Below, in pieces: positions 56,624 through 64,000 of a DNA stretch of 64,000 nt. The notes beneath the pieces are model-generated. The model was given only the letters and a program-made list of their open reading frames with translations, searched no databases and was not told the DNA's origin. The position numbers and the translations under genes were made by a program. Position 1 is the stretch's first letter; each line of letters begins with the position of its first letter. This stretch comes from Flavobacterium hydrophilum (GTDB taxonomy: Bacteria > Bacteroidota > Bacteroidia > Flavobacteriales > Flavobacteriaceae): contig NZ_QJHL01000001.1 in the NCBI RefSeq assembly GCF_003202405.1, forward strand, positions 2,046,001-2,110,000, read 5' to 3'.

Positions 56624-56927
56624 GTAGCGACACGATTGTTAAGCACGAAAGATTTTACCATTCCAATTATCGATTCCAATTTCGGCAAGCTTTTCCGCCT
56701 TCCGATTTTCCGTTCCAAATAGTTTCCGCTTTGAACTTCAGTTAATGCTCAAAAAAGCGATAAAAAATTCCGCTTTCGGTTGTCCGAAAACCGGTTCAAG
56801 TTTGTTTGTCCGCAACAATTAAGCAGCAATTTTCAGTTTCGATTTCGGTCAGCTCAGTTTCAGCTTCATTATATTTTCCGAACTTAAACGCCAGATTAAA
56901 ATCAGCTGATCCTCGTCGGCGGAGCTA
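56624..56927 (-). other. Cassette without a convincing gene, copy B
   Basis: About 305 bp; the first cassette of the array in reading direction. Its end core ACACCATAA (56614-56623 region) matches the start core TTATGGTGT at 56928-56938. It shares ordered blocks with copy A over its full length, with many substitutions. A short frame (ETELTEIE...CLIVADKQ) is similar in both copies but has no start. Confidence 0.6.
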
Positions 56928-56938
56928 TACACCATAAC

Positions 56939-57160
56939 TTACTTATACCAGTCATAAAATGGCTTCAATAAACTTATTTTGTGTTCGCTTTGTGCCATAA
57001 ATTGGCTTTTTTTGTTTTAGCGAATATAGGAAAAACTTTGATAAATCTTAACAAATTTTATTATCCCAGGGAACTTGGATACCGTTCAGCCTAACAATTG
57101 TTTTCAATTTCAACAAACAGATTATTAACATTAAAAGTTCATATAAAACCTAAGGCCCTA
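56939..57160. other. Intergenic region at the head of the array
   Basis: No integrase gene, no ORF with family character and no further attC-like repeat is seen between the first cassette boundary and the IS110 element. An attI-like site, if any, would be here, next to ACACCATAAC at 56929-56938. AT-rich throughout. Confidence 0.4.
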
Positions 57161-58437
57161 GCCCTGATTACTATGACATAAACAAGTTAATAAATCTTTT
57201 TTTTTAAAATTCAAATTAGTTTTATTTTAAGACACAGCAAGTCTGCAAATAAGAGTTTCACAAAAGGTTTTATATCTTACTCGTTGATACTATTTATCCC
57301 TGATAGGATTTATGCTGATTTTCTAACCTCAAATGTTTTGTTATCTCTAATACATGCACATATACGATGTACTATTTTATTTCTGACATTGTTAATTACG
57401 AGCATTTTATTTTTTCCTTCTTGTACTTTTCTTTTAAAGTATTCTTTCATTTCTGGGTCGTGATTAACTGCCGACAAGGCGCACATATGTAATTGCTTTT
57501 TAAGCTTTTTGTTAGCCATATGATGAACTTTCGGCCTTAACCTTATGCTTTTGCCTGAAGTATGTTCAAAAGGCACGACTCCTGCGTAACAAGCCAATTG
57601 TCTTGGCATTGAATAGGTTGTGAATTCATTTGTAAAACAGATTAGATATAGAGTAGTTACTTTACCAACTCCAGGAACTGAAATGGCTTGTGAATAAATC
57701 TTGCTTAAGTTTTCATCTTCTTTTATAAATAAATCTAATTGTTTTTCTATTTGCTTTAAATCAGAAGTAATTCCTTTTATAGTTTGCTTTTGAAATTTAT
57801 CAGAAAGTTCAGATACTTCCGGGTCTAACGATTTCATTTCTTTTGAATTGCGTATCAAAGAAGCTTTGGTAAGAATTAGTTTTTCCCTTAATGACATTAG
57901 ATTTCTGATCTTTTCAACGGTTCGGCTGGGAGCTTGATAAATGATAGCTTCCTGCTGATTTTTCATTGCATAAATAGCAATTCTTTCTGCATCAATTTTA
58001 TCATTTTTACCTCTTTGAAGTCCCATACTCCTTATGATTTTCAAAGACATTTCTACCCAAAGAGAATAATTAAAACCCATTAAATATTTAATGATTAATT
58101 TTCCATACATACCCGTATGTTCTAAGCAATCAAGAGTTTGCTGATTTGTAGCACCTTGTTTTTTAAGCCATTGATTTAATGTTTTTACTCCTTTGGAATC
58201 ATTTGCAAATTGATTGTGAATTGGTTTTTCTTTTGCTCCATTCAGAATTAAAACTGCATCAAAATATTCCTTGGATACATCGATGCCTAGAAAATGTTTA
58301 AATTTGTTCATAAGAAAATGTTTTAAAAATTAGCAACCAACTTATTGAATACATTCATATCCTTGATAATAGGCATTAAATCCTTAATTACTATTCTGAA
58401 TCTTATTCAATAAAACTGACAAAGTCCTAATCAGGGC
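57161..58437 (-). mobile_element. IS110-family insertion sequence
   Basis: The transposase gene lies between GCCCTGATTA (57161-57170) and TAATCAGGGC (58428-58437), which form a 10-bp subterminal inverted repeat. IS110-type ends are otherwise hard to see because target duplications are short or absent. Non-coding stretches of about 150 bp (3') and 117 bp (5') flank the gene and could carry the bridge RNA known for this family. Confidence 0.6.
57310..58311 (-). CDS. IS110-family transposase (DEDD type)
   Basis: A 333-residue enzyme. The N-terminal RuvC-like DEDD domain begins FLGIDVSKEYFDAVL (catalytic Asp in GIDVSK), with CLEHTGMYG and KNDKIDAERIA. The C-terminal Tnp_20 domain includes SVPGVGKVTTLYLI and PRQLACYAGVVPFEHTSGKS, with the conserved Ser in TSGKS. 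The frame is intact, so the element may be active. Confidence 0.92.
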   Translation of the reverse strand: MNKFKHFLGIDVSKEYFDAVLILNGAKEKPIHNQFANDSKGVKTLNQWLKKQGATNQQTLDCLEHTGMYGKLIIKYLMGFNYSLWVEMSLKIIRSMGLQRGKNDKIDAERIAIYAMKNQQEAIIYQAPSRTVEKIRNLMSLREKLILTKASLIRNSKEMKSLDPEVSELSDKFQKQTIKGITSDLKQIEKQLDLFIKEDENLSKIYSQAISVPGVGKVTTLYLICFTNEFTTYSMPRQLACYAGVVPFEHTSGKSIRLRPKVHHMANKKLKKQLHMCALSAVNHDPEMKEYFKRKVQEGKNKMLVINNVRNKIVHRICACIRDNKTFEVRKSA

Positions 58438-58543
58438 ATAAGTAGCAAACTTTGATAGAAGAGAAGGTTCACTTTGTCAGTTTGGTTGTTGATTAAAATT
58501 ACTTTAAATCTTCCTAACAAATCTAAAGGATAGAAGCGACATC

Positions 58544-58583
58544 CTTTTGTGGCGTCCCGATAGCTATCGGGACGCCACAAAAG
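58544..58583. repeat. 40-bp perfect palindrome
   Basis: CTTTTGTGGCGTCCCGATAG is followed directly by its reverse complement CTATCGGGACGCCACAAAAG, with no loop. It is GC-richer than its surroundings, and flanks (GAAGCGACATC on the left, GATACAGCGG on the right) extend the pairing imperfectly. It lies in the non-coding gap between the IS110 element and the glycosidase operon. Confidence 0.85.
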
Positions 58584-58640
58584 ATACAGCGGATAGCAGG
58601 AAACAGCTTCTAATTCAAAAACTCAAAATTCATAAAACAA

Positions 58641-58676
58641 AAAAAGCTGCTCCGGGGCAAGGTAGAGCAGCTTTTT
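58641..58676 (-). terminator. Rho-independent terminator (minus strand)
   Basis: AAAAAGCTGCTC / GAGCAGCTTTTT stem (12 bp) with a 12-base loop, just downstream of the glycosidase operon. Confidence 0.85.
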
Positions 58677-58694
58677 ACAACTAAATAATTTGCA

Positions 58695-60626
58695 TTACTT
58701 AATTGGTTGTATTCCTGTATGTGTTGGAGTTGCCTGTTTGATGGTACCGTCTGAATTGAATTCTAATTTATCGATGCAGACTTCGCGGTGAAAACCTCCG
58801 GCTCTTCCCATTTTTATTCCGGTTGGGTAGGAGAATCGGTGGTAGGTGATGTACCATTCGTCTTTGTTTGGAATTTGTAAAACCGAATTATGACCTGTTG
58901 CATAAATTCCCTGATCCGGGATTCCCTGAATTACGATGTTGTTTTCGGGAATTTCAATTGGCCCCAAAGGCGATTTTGAAGTTCCGTAACGCACTTTGTA
59001 ATTCGGACTTCTGGTATCGTCTTCGCTCCACATGAAATAGTAGGTTCCTTTTCTGTAAATGATGTAAGTCCCCTCGCGGAATGTTTTGTCTACTTTAATC
59101 AGTTTTGTATCGCCTTTGAATGAAATCATATCGTCATTCAATTCGACTACAGCCATATAGCCGTTACCCCAGTACAAATAACTTTTGCCGGTTTTAGGAT
59201 CTGTAAAAACATCAGGATCGATTTCCTGACCGCCTTTTGCACCTTCTGGTTTAGTAGCTACCAATGCTTTTCCGCTGTCTTTGAACGGTCCTGCCGGATT
59301 ATCGGAAACGGCAACGCCAATTTTTTGCGCTGCGGTGAAATAATAGAAATACTTGTATTTGCCTTTTACCTTTTTCTCCACGATACAAGGCGCCCAGGCA
59401 TTTCTGTTGGCCCAGCTTACGTCTTTTGGAAGATCTAAAATTACGCCTTCGTCTTTCCAGTCGATCAGATTATCTGAAGAGAAAGTCTTAAAATAATTTC
59501 CTGACCAGTCGTTAAAACCATCGCTGGTTGGGTAGATATAATATTTTTTGGTTTTGTTTGAATATAAAATGTCAGGATCGGCATAATAGCCTTCTAAAAC
59601 CGGATTGTTGTTTATTTTTGGAAACTTGGCCGGCATTCCCCATTTGGCAACCAGTCTTTTCAATTCGGAACGCGTGATAGGCAAAATAGTTCCGTGACGC
59701 GGTTTGAAATCCATCGCAATTTCATCGTCAATGGCTTTGAAATTTTCTAAATCGGTACTTCTTGTAAACTGATATCTTCCTTTTTTGTACACATCATACA
59801 TCAAAATATAATCATCGGAATTGTTGAGTTTAAAAACGCTTGAACCTTCAACAGATTCTTTGGTCTGCTGCAGGTAATTGTCGCTTTCTGTCCATTTTCC
59901 GGAAGTCAAATCAGTTGTTGTGGCTACTTTAATTCCTGCATTTTCTGTTTCGGTTTTATAGAAAAGATGGTAAACGCCGTCTTTTTCAATAATATCGCCG
60001 TCAATACAGGATTTTTCAGATTTTGGAACAAACAGTAATTTTGGCGTACTTTCTAAGCCTGTAAAATCCTTATTGGCGTAGGCATAATAAATTTTATCCG
60101 TACCGTCTCCATGTTTCATACTAAAGTAAATCAGATATTTTCCGGCTTTTGCATCGTAAATAGTCTGTGGTGCCCAAACACGTTTCAGGTTTTCATTTCC
60201 GGAAAATGCGGTTTGAATATTTACAATACTGCTTTTCCAGTTTACAAGATCGGTACTTTTTAGCAACACCATCGCACGGTTGCTGTCCCATCCTTTTGAA
60301 GAAGTCATATCGGTCAAAACCATATAGAATGTTTTGCCGTCATCGCCTCTCAAAATATGCGGGTCACGAACTCCTCCGGTAGAACTGATTACTTTGCTGT
60401 CGATAACAGCTTTATCGTTATTGAGGGCATGATAATGATAACCATCCGCACTAATGGCGTAATGAACCGCCTCATCTTCTACCCTGTTTCCTGTGAAATA
60501 CACAAATAAATAAGCGGTCAAATCTTTACCGGCAATAACTGGCGGTGTTCCTGCTGGTGTATTCTGAGCCTGTAAAAGATTAAAAATCGCTAAAAATAAT
60601 ACAAGGCTAAATTGTGTTTTTTTCAT
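58695..60626 (-). CDS. Two-module family 43 glycoside hydrolase
   Basis: A 643-residue secreted protein (signal peptide ending LLQAQ). The N-terminal module (about 30-315) has a GH43-like five-bladed propeller pattern (VRDPHILRGDDGKTFYMVLT, CIDGDIIEKDGVYHLFYKTE). The C-terminal module (about 340-640) starts with PVLEGYYADPDILY, carrying the catalytic Asp, and continues with AWAPCIVEKK, EIDPDVFTDPKTGKSYLYWG and REGTYIIYRKGTYYF. GH43 enzymes act on arabinan or xylan side chains. Last gene of the operon; 39 bp from the GH51 gene. Confidence 0.85.
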   Translation of the reverse strand: MKKTQFSLVLFLAIFNLLQAQNTPAGTPPVIAGKDLTAYLFVYFTGNRVEDEAVHYAISADGYHYHALNNDKAVIDSKVISSTGGVRDPHILRGDDGKTFYMVLTDMTSSKGWDSNRAMVLLKSTDLVNWKSSIVNIQTAFSGNENLKRVWAPQTIYDAKAGKYLIYFSMKHGDGTDKIYYAYANKDFTGLESTPKLLFVPKSEKSCIDGDIIEKDGVYHLFYKTETENAGIKVATTTDLTSGKWTESDNYLQQTKESVEGSSVFKLNNSDDYILMYDVYKKGRYQFTRSTDLENFKAIDDEIAMDFKPRHGTILPITRSELKRLVAKWGMPAKFPKINNNPVLEGYYADPDILYSNKTKKYYIYPTSDGFNDWSGNYFKTFSSDNLIDWKDEGVILDLPKDVSWANRNAWAPCIVEKKVKGKYKYFYYFTAAQKIGVAVSDNPAGPFKDSGKALVATKPEGAKGGQEIDPDVFTDPKTGKSYLYWGNGYMAVVELNDDMISFKGDTKLIKVDKTFREGTYIIYRKGTYYFMWSEDDTRSPNYKVRYGTSKSPLGPIEIPENNIVIQGIPDQGIYATGHNSVLQIPNKDEWYITYHRFSYPTGIKMGRAGGFHREVCIDKLEFNSDGTIKQATPTHTGIQPIK

Positions 60627-60665
60627 TATTCTGTTGAGTTTAATTACACTGTTTTAAATCAAAAT

Positions 60666-63239
60666 TTAAAATGTTTCATTTAAAAGTACTTTTTCGGTTG
60701 CTTTGACGCGGATTACGGCAAATGAATACGGAGGCAGCTCTTTTGAAAATGCTTCTTTAACATTCATCTTTTGAACCACCGGTCTGGCAGTTGTATTTTC
60801 GGGAGTTCCTGACAATACTGTATAACTGGCATTTTCTGCTGTTCCTAAATTCGTAACTGCTATTGAAGGCGTTAAGGCAACCGGAAGCACATTTACCAGT
60901 TTTATAATCAAATCGCCTGTAGCCTTATCCTGAACTGCAGAAACACCAATTCGTTTGTTGACTTCATTATTTGAATCAGATAATTTTACCGTGTTTTGAA
61001 GGTAGAAGTCACCCGGATTCTGTCCGTACAACTGCTGTACGAAATAGTTGACTGTTGGTTTTACTTCATGTCCATTGAAATAAATCAAGTCTGTATTCCA
61101 TTGTACATGCTTTTCACGGGCCAATAATGGTGCGTAAGATGCCATAGCCACCACATCTCCATTTCTTTCAATACCCGTAAGATATAGTGCTTCTGCCAGG
61201 GCGTTGTAAAATTTGTTTCCCCACGAAGCATATTCTCCTAAATATACTTTTGATTTTGAACGGTCATAACCATCATAGAAATTCTGATTATTGATAAACC
61301 AACCCGGACTTTGGTAATAATGTTCGTCAACAATTGGCAGTTTCAGATCATTGGCTATTCTCCAGCCTTCGTTATAATCGGTTCCTTCATTGAACGGGCC
61401 AACAGTACCAATTACAATGATTTCAGGGTATTTTTGCTGAACGGCTTTTACAATCATTCGGTAACGCTCTTCGAAAACATCACTAATTAAGTCTTCATTC
61501 CCAATTCCGACATACTTTAAGTTGAATGGTTTTGGATGACCAGCTTCGGCACGTTTTTTACCCCAAACAGTTGTTGTATTTCCATTTGCATATTCAATGA
61601 GGTCCAGAACATCCTGAACATATTCGTCCATATCTTCCATCGGAATACCAAATTGCTGTCCGGCACCTCCGTCAGATGAATTCTGGCACGGAACTCCGGC
61701 AGCTAAAACCGGAACAGGCTCTGCTCCCAGATCTTCACAAAACTGAAAATATTCGAAATAACCTAATCCCATTGACTGGTGGTAATTCCAGATATTTCTT
61801 GACGGAATACGGCTTTCTAAAGGGCCAATTGTATTCTTCCATTTGTAAATATTATGAATCCCGTCTCCGTGCGCTACACATCCACCCGGAAAACGTACAA
61901 ATTTCGGGTGCATATCCGCAATGGTTTCCGCCAAATCTGAACGAAGGCCATTTCTACGGTTTTTGAAAGTTTTCTGAGGAAAAAGGGAAACCATATCAAC
62001 CGCAGTTTCACCATTTGTACTGATCTCTAAATGAGCATCGGTTACCGTTTTTGATGATTTTAGAACAGCATTCATTTTTTTCCAGGATGCATTCGGACTT
62101 ATAGTGGCTTCTGCCAAAGTTTCTCCCCCGGAACTTTTTAGTTTTATAGTAAATTTGTTTCCTTTTGCGAAAACGCTAAAATCGTATTTTTCATTGGCTT
62201 TCAAAGCAATTCCGTCAAATCCGGTGTTGTTGATTGTACCTTTTGTAACTACAGCATAATTCGGATTATTTTGATGAATTGGATTTTCTTTCGAAATTTT
62301 GAAATCACCGCTCCATGCCATCGTTGCATTCCATTTGTCGTCCCTGCCTTTTTTATCGCTAACGGCATATTCGAAGTCACGGTTTTGGATCAATTCTGCA
62401 TACAAACCGCCATCTGCAGCGTAATTGATGTCTTCGAAGAAAACACCGGTAAGCATGTTGCTGATTTTTTTTGACTGTTGTCCATTGATGGTAATTTGGG
62501 CTTTTACAGATTTTAAACCCGTAAATAACAAACTATCACTTTTGGGGGAAGTGCTGTTCTGTTTATCCTTAAATTTTACAGCTTCCATCGTTTTGGTCAG
62601 CATTTCGACCGTACTCCAGTCTACTTCAGTAATTGTTCCTTTTTGAATATCGCCTTGTAAATTAACTTCAGCCAATTTAGCGGATGTGCCAGTATATGCT
62701 TTTGTTTCTGTATAATTTTTAAAATCTTTGGTCGTACTATAATATGTTTTATTATTTACAATCCAATGAATACTGTATTGACCGTCTTTTTTAGCTACAG
62801 TTATATTTTGAATAACCGGTTTTTCATCGCCGCTTTTAGTTATATTTTTCATAACCGGAATATAACGCTGGCTTTTCCAGTTGATCAGGTCTTTGCTTGA
62901 AGCATGGGCAATAACATCATCTTTTACGCTCCATAAACAATGAAAAATTCCGTTGTCATCTTTTATCAAAAAAGTTTCAGACATACTTTTACCAGTTGGT
63001 CCCCAGCTTCCGTAATCTGATTTTAAGAAACTATGCTCAGGACCAATGCCAAACCAGTTTTTATGATCAGTGCTCCACGCAAAATGAAGTCCGTTTTTAC
63101 CATTGTTTTTTACTGTCGAATACCCAAAAAGATATACTTTTTCAGGTTTTTCAGCTTTGGATTTAAAACCTGAAAATAAAAAGACTATGAGAAAAAGTAC
63201 AGAAAAACTTAAAATATGATGCTGTAAAGACTTCTTCAT
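60666..63239 (-). CDS. GH51-type alpha-L-arabinofuranosidase with N-terminal GH43-like segment
   Basis: An 857-residue secreted protein. Residues 30-200 look like part of a GH43 propeller (YLFGYSTVKNNGKNGLHFAW). From about 250, the GH51 catalytic domain: GVFFEDINYAADGGLYAELI, RFPGGCVAHGD, acid/base Glu in KYVGIGNEDLISD, nucleophile Glu in KVYLGEYASWG. The C-terminal beta domain ends PPYSFAVIRVKA. It releases terminal arabinofuranose. Its start is 2 bp from the stop of the GH27-like gene. Confidence 0.88.
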   Translation of the reverse strand: MKKSLQHHILSFSVLFLIVFLFSGFKSKAEKPEKVYLFGYSTVKNNGKNGLHFAWSTDHKNWFGIGPEHSFLKSDYGSWGPTGKSMSETFLIKDDNGIFHCLWSVKDDVIAHASSKDLINWKSQRYIPVMKNITKSGDEKPVIQNITVAKKDGQYSIHWIVNNKTYYSTTKDFKNYTETKAYTGTSAKLAEVNLQGDIQKGTITEVDWSTVEMLTKTMEAVKFKDKQNSTSPKSDSLLFTGLKSVKAQITINGQQSKKISNMLTGVFFEDINYAADGGLYAELIQNRDFEYAVSDKKGRDDKWNATMAWSGDFKISKENPIHQNNPNYAVVTKGTINNTGFDGIALKANEKYDFSVFAKGNKFTIKLKSSGGETLAEATISPNASWKKMNAVLKSSKTVTDAHLEISTNGETAVDMVSLFPQKTFKNRRNGLRSDLAETIADMHPKFVRFPGGCVAHGDGIHNIYKWKNTIGPLESRIPSRNIWNYHQSMGLGYFEYFQFCEDLGAEPVPVLAAGVPCQNSSDGGAGQQFGIPMEDMDEYVQDVLDLIEYANGNTTTVWGKKRAEAGHPKPFNLKYVGIGNEDLISDVFEERYRMIVKAVQQKYPEIIVIGTVGPFNEGTDYNEGWRIANDLKLPIVDEHYYQSPGWFINNQNFYDGYDRSKSKVYLGEYASWGNKFYNALAEALYLTGIERNGDVVAMASYAPLLAREKHVQWNTDLIYFNGHEVKPTVNYFVQQLYGQNPGDFYLQNTVKLSDSNNEVNKRIGVSAVQDKATGDLIIKLVNVLPVALTPSIAVTNLGTAENASYTVLSGTPENTTARPVVQKMNVKEAFSKELPPYSFAVIRVKATEKVLLNETF

Positions 63240-63241
63240 TA

Positions 63242-64000
63242 TTATTTGGTTTTTAATTTATAAAGCACAGAACTGTGAGGTTTTAATGTTGCAGAAATTT
63301 CTTTAGAAGAAATTTTCAGATTTTCACCTGTCCACATATTTATACCTCCATTAAATCCCGGAATATTAAGATCAGAAAGATTTACCGATACCTTTTCTTC
63401 TGCCGAATCTGAAATATTGAATAAAGCCAGATACACGCTTCCGTCTTTAGGATTTTCTGAAGTCACGGCAATTTTTCCGTCTTTATGAAAAAGCTGTTTT
63501 ACATTCGTGCTTTCGTTGTGCATTTTTACTACTTCTTTATTCGTTAATAATGATAAAGTAAAGGCATCATTACTTGGTAAATCCCCGCCAAAGAATAAAG
63601 GCGATTTAAAAATATTAAAGAATGTAATCAGTGTATATTGTTCGTCTTTTGTCAAACGCGTCATTCTGTCTTCTCCACGTTCTCCTCGAACCGAAATACG
63701 TCCTAACGGAATCATATCGCAGTCCGGCCATGTTCCCGGAGCAATATGCGGGTACCATTTTTGAGCCACATCCATTAAATGCGTAATATGAGGCCATGTA
63801 TCCCAAACGTCATCGACCATTCTCCACATATTGGCATGTTCTTTTACGTGCGCAGCAGCCGAAATTGGTGTTTCTCCAGGTGAAGTACTCAACACAATTT
63901 TACGTCCGCATTTATCGATTGCATTTCTGATTAAGTTGATTTCTCCTTCATGATACGGTCTTGACAAATCGTCAATTTTAATGAAGTCTACACCCCATTG
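63242..64000 (-). CDS. GH27-like glycoside hydrolase (alpha-galactosidase type), truncated by window edge
   Basis: The frame is open to the right edge and has no start within the window. The visible N-terminal part reads QWGVDFIKIDDLSRPYH, where KIDD carries the GH27 catalytic nucleophile; later WRMVDDVWDTW and DCDMIPLGRISVRG follow, then the C-terminal all-beta domain (VYLALFNISDSAEEKVSVNL). GH27 enzymes include alpha-galactosidases and arabinopyranosidases, which would fit the arabinan-type operon. The upstream part is missing. Confidence 0.82.
   Translation of the reverse strand, partial: QWGVDFIKIDDLSRPYHEGEINLIRNAIDKCGRKIVLSTSPGETPISAAAHVKEHANMWRMVDDVWDTWPHITHLMDVAQKWYPHIAPGTWPDCDMIPLGRISVRGERGEDRMTRLTKDEQYTLITFFNIFKSPLFFGGDLPSNDAFTLSLLTNKEVVKMHNESTNVKQLFHKDGKIAVTSENPKDGSVYLALFNISDSAEEKVSVNLSDLNIPGFNGGINMWTGENLKISSKEISATLKPHSSVLYKLKTK

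Larger units (their letters stand above)
44128..56938 (-). other. Integron-like gene-cassette array lacking an integrase (CALIN-like)
   Basis: About 12.8 kb in which minus-strand units are separated by 13 imperfect palindromes. For each unit the 7-9 bases after GTT at its start are the reverse complement of those before AAC at its end, and the sequence changes between units: TTAGCGGT/ACCGCTAA, TTGTGTG/CACACAA, TTGGCAGAT/ATCTGCCAA, TTAGCCGTA/TACGGCTAA, TTATGCGA/TCGCATAA. Gene starts are mostly only 25-60 bp from the unit boundary, leaving little room for promoters. This is what integron cassettes look like; the cores do not fully fit GTTRRRY, and no integrase gene is in the window. Cassettes carry one gene each, except two without a convincing gene. 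Confidence 0.72.

Noticed and set aside
44128..56938. CRISPR array
   Set aside because: The repeats are about 120-160 bp long, palindromic and separated by genes of 300-1,900 bp; no cas genes are present.
57310..58311. IS110 transposase as the recombinase of the cassette array
   Set aside because: It is a DEDD transposase in its own element with its own ends. Integron-type G/TT crossover needs a tyrosine recombinase.
1..64000. tRNA and rRNA genes
   Set aside because: No cloverleaf with a TTCRANY arm and no rRNA-like stretch was noticed while reading both strands; a tRNA search program was not available.

Overview
The window looks like a chromosomal segment of a Bacteroidota bacterium, most likely a Flavobacterium. 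It is AT-rich, start codons lack strong Shine-Dalgarno sequences, several starts are preceded by the Bacteroidota -7 box TAnnTTTG, and the gene set (UbiA-type prenyltransferase beside maf and a KdsC-like phosphatase, a RimK fusion, a lipoprotein superoxide dismutase, an arabinan-degrading glycosidase cluster) fits that group.

Positions 1-43991 are ordinary core genome. From left to right: a truncated ResB-like (CcsBA) gene; a + strand group with a DUF2520 protein, a KdsC-like phosphatase, a UbiA prenyltransferase, maf, an MscS-type channel and an AI-2E family transporter; three envelope or secreted proteins; a TPR protein and gyrA (-); clpC; the rimK fusion; a DEAD-box helicase; a Crp-type regulator and an alpha/beta hydrolase; a NUDIX gene divergent from pyrE; birA divergent from rsfS-ftsH; a phospholipid cluster (LUD gene, cdsA, psd, ACBP) followed by sod; glmM; an acpH-like gene, ggt and a ClC channel; uvrA; and small envelope genes plus a 3-methyladenine glycosylase.

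Positions 44128-56938 are the unusual part: an integron-like cassette array. Thirteen related imperfect palindromes of about 120-160 bp separate mostly single-gene units, all reading on the minus strand. The short core at the start of each unit is the reverse complement of the core at its end, and this core differs from unit to unit (for example GTTAGCC/GGCTAAC, GTTGGCA/TGCCAAC, GTTATGC/GCATAAC, GTTGTGT/ACACAAC). This is the signature of cassettes that excise as circles through attC sites. No integrase gene lies in the window, so the array resembles a CALIN (attC cluster lacking an integrase). Cassette genes include two almost identical barstar-like inhibitors, a DUF6985-like protein, a YaaC-like protein, a possible SUKH-like protein, an STM3941-like membrane protein, a frameshifted leucine-rich-repeat protein, a TPR protein and a serine hydrolase. 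Two cassettes have no convincing gene but are related to each other. An IS1182-type element and a 109-bp MITE with the same ends sit in the crossover core of two different sites.

Beyond the array come an IS110-family element (about 57161-58437), a 40-bp perfect palindrome, and a minus-strand operon (58695-64000) encoding a two-module GH43 protein, a GH51 arabinofuranosidase and a GH27-like enzyme that runs off the right edge. These fit breakdown of arabinan-type or pectin side-chain polysaccharide.
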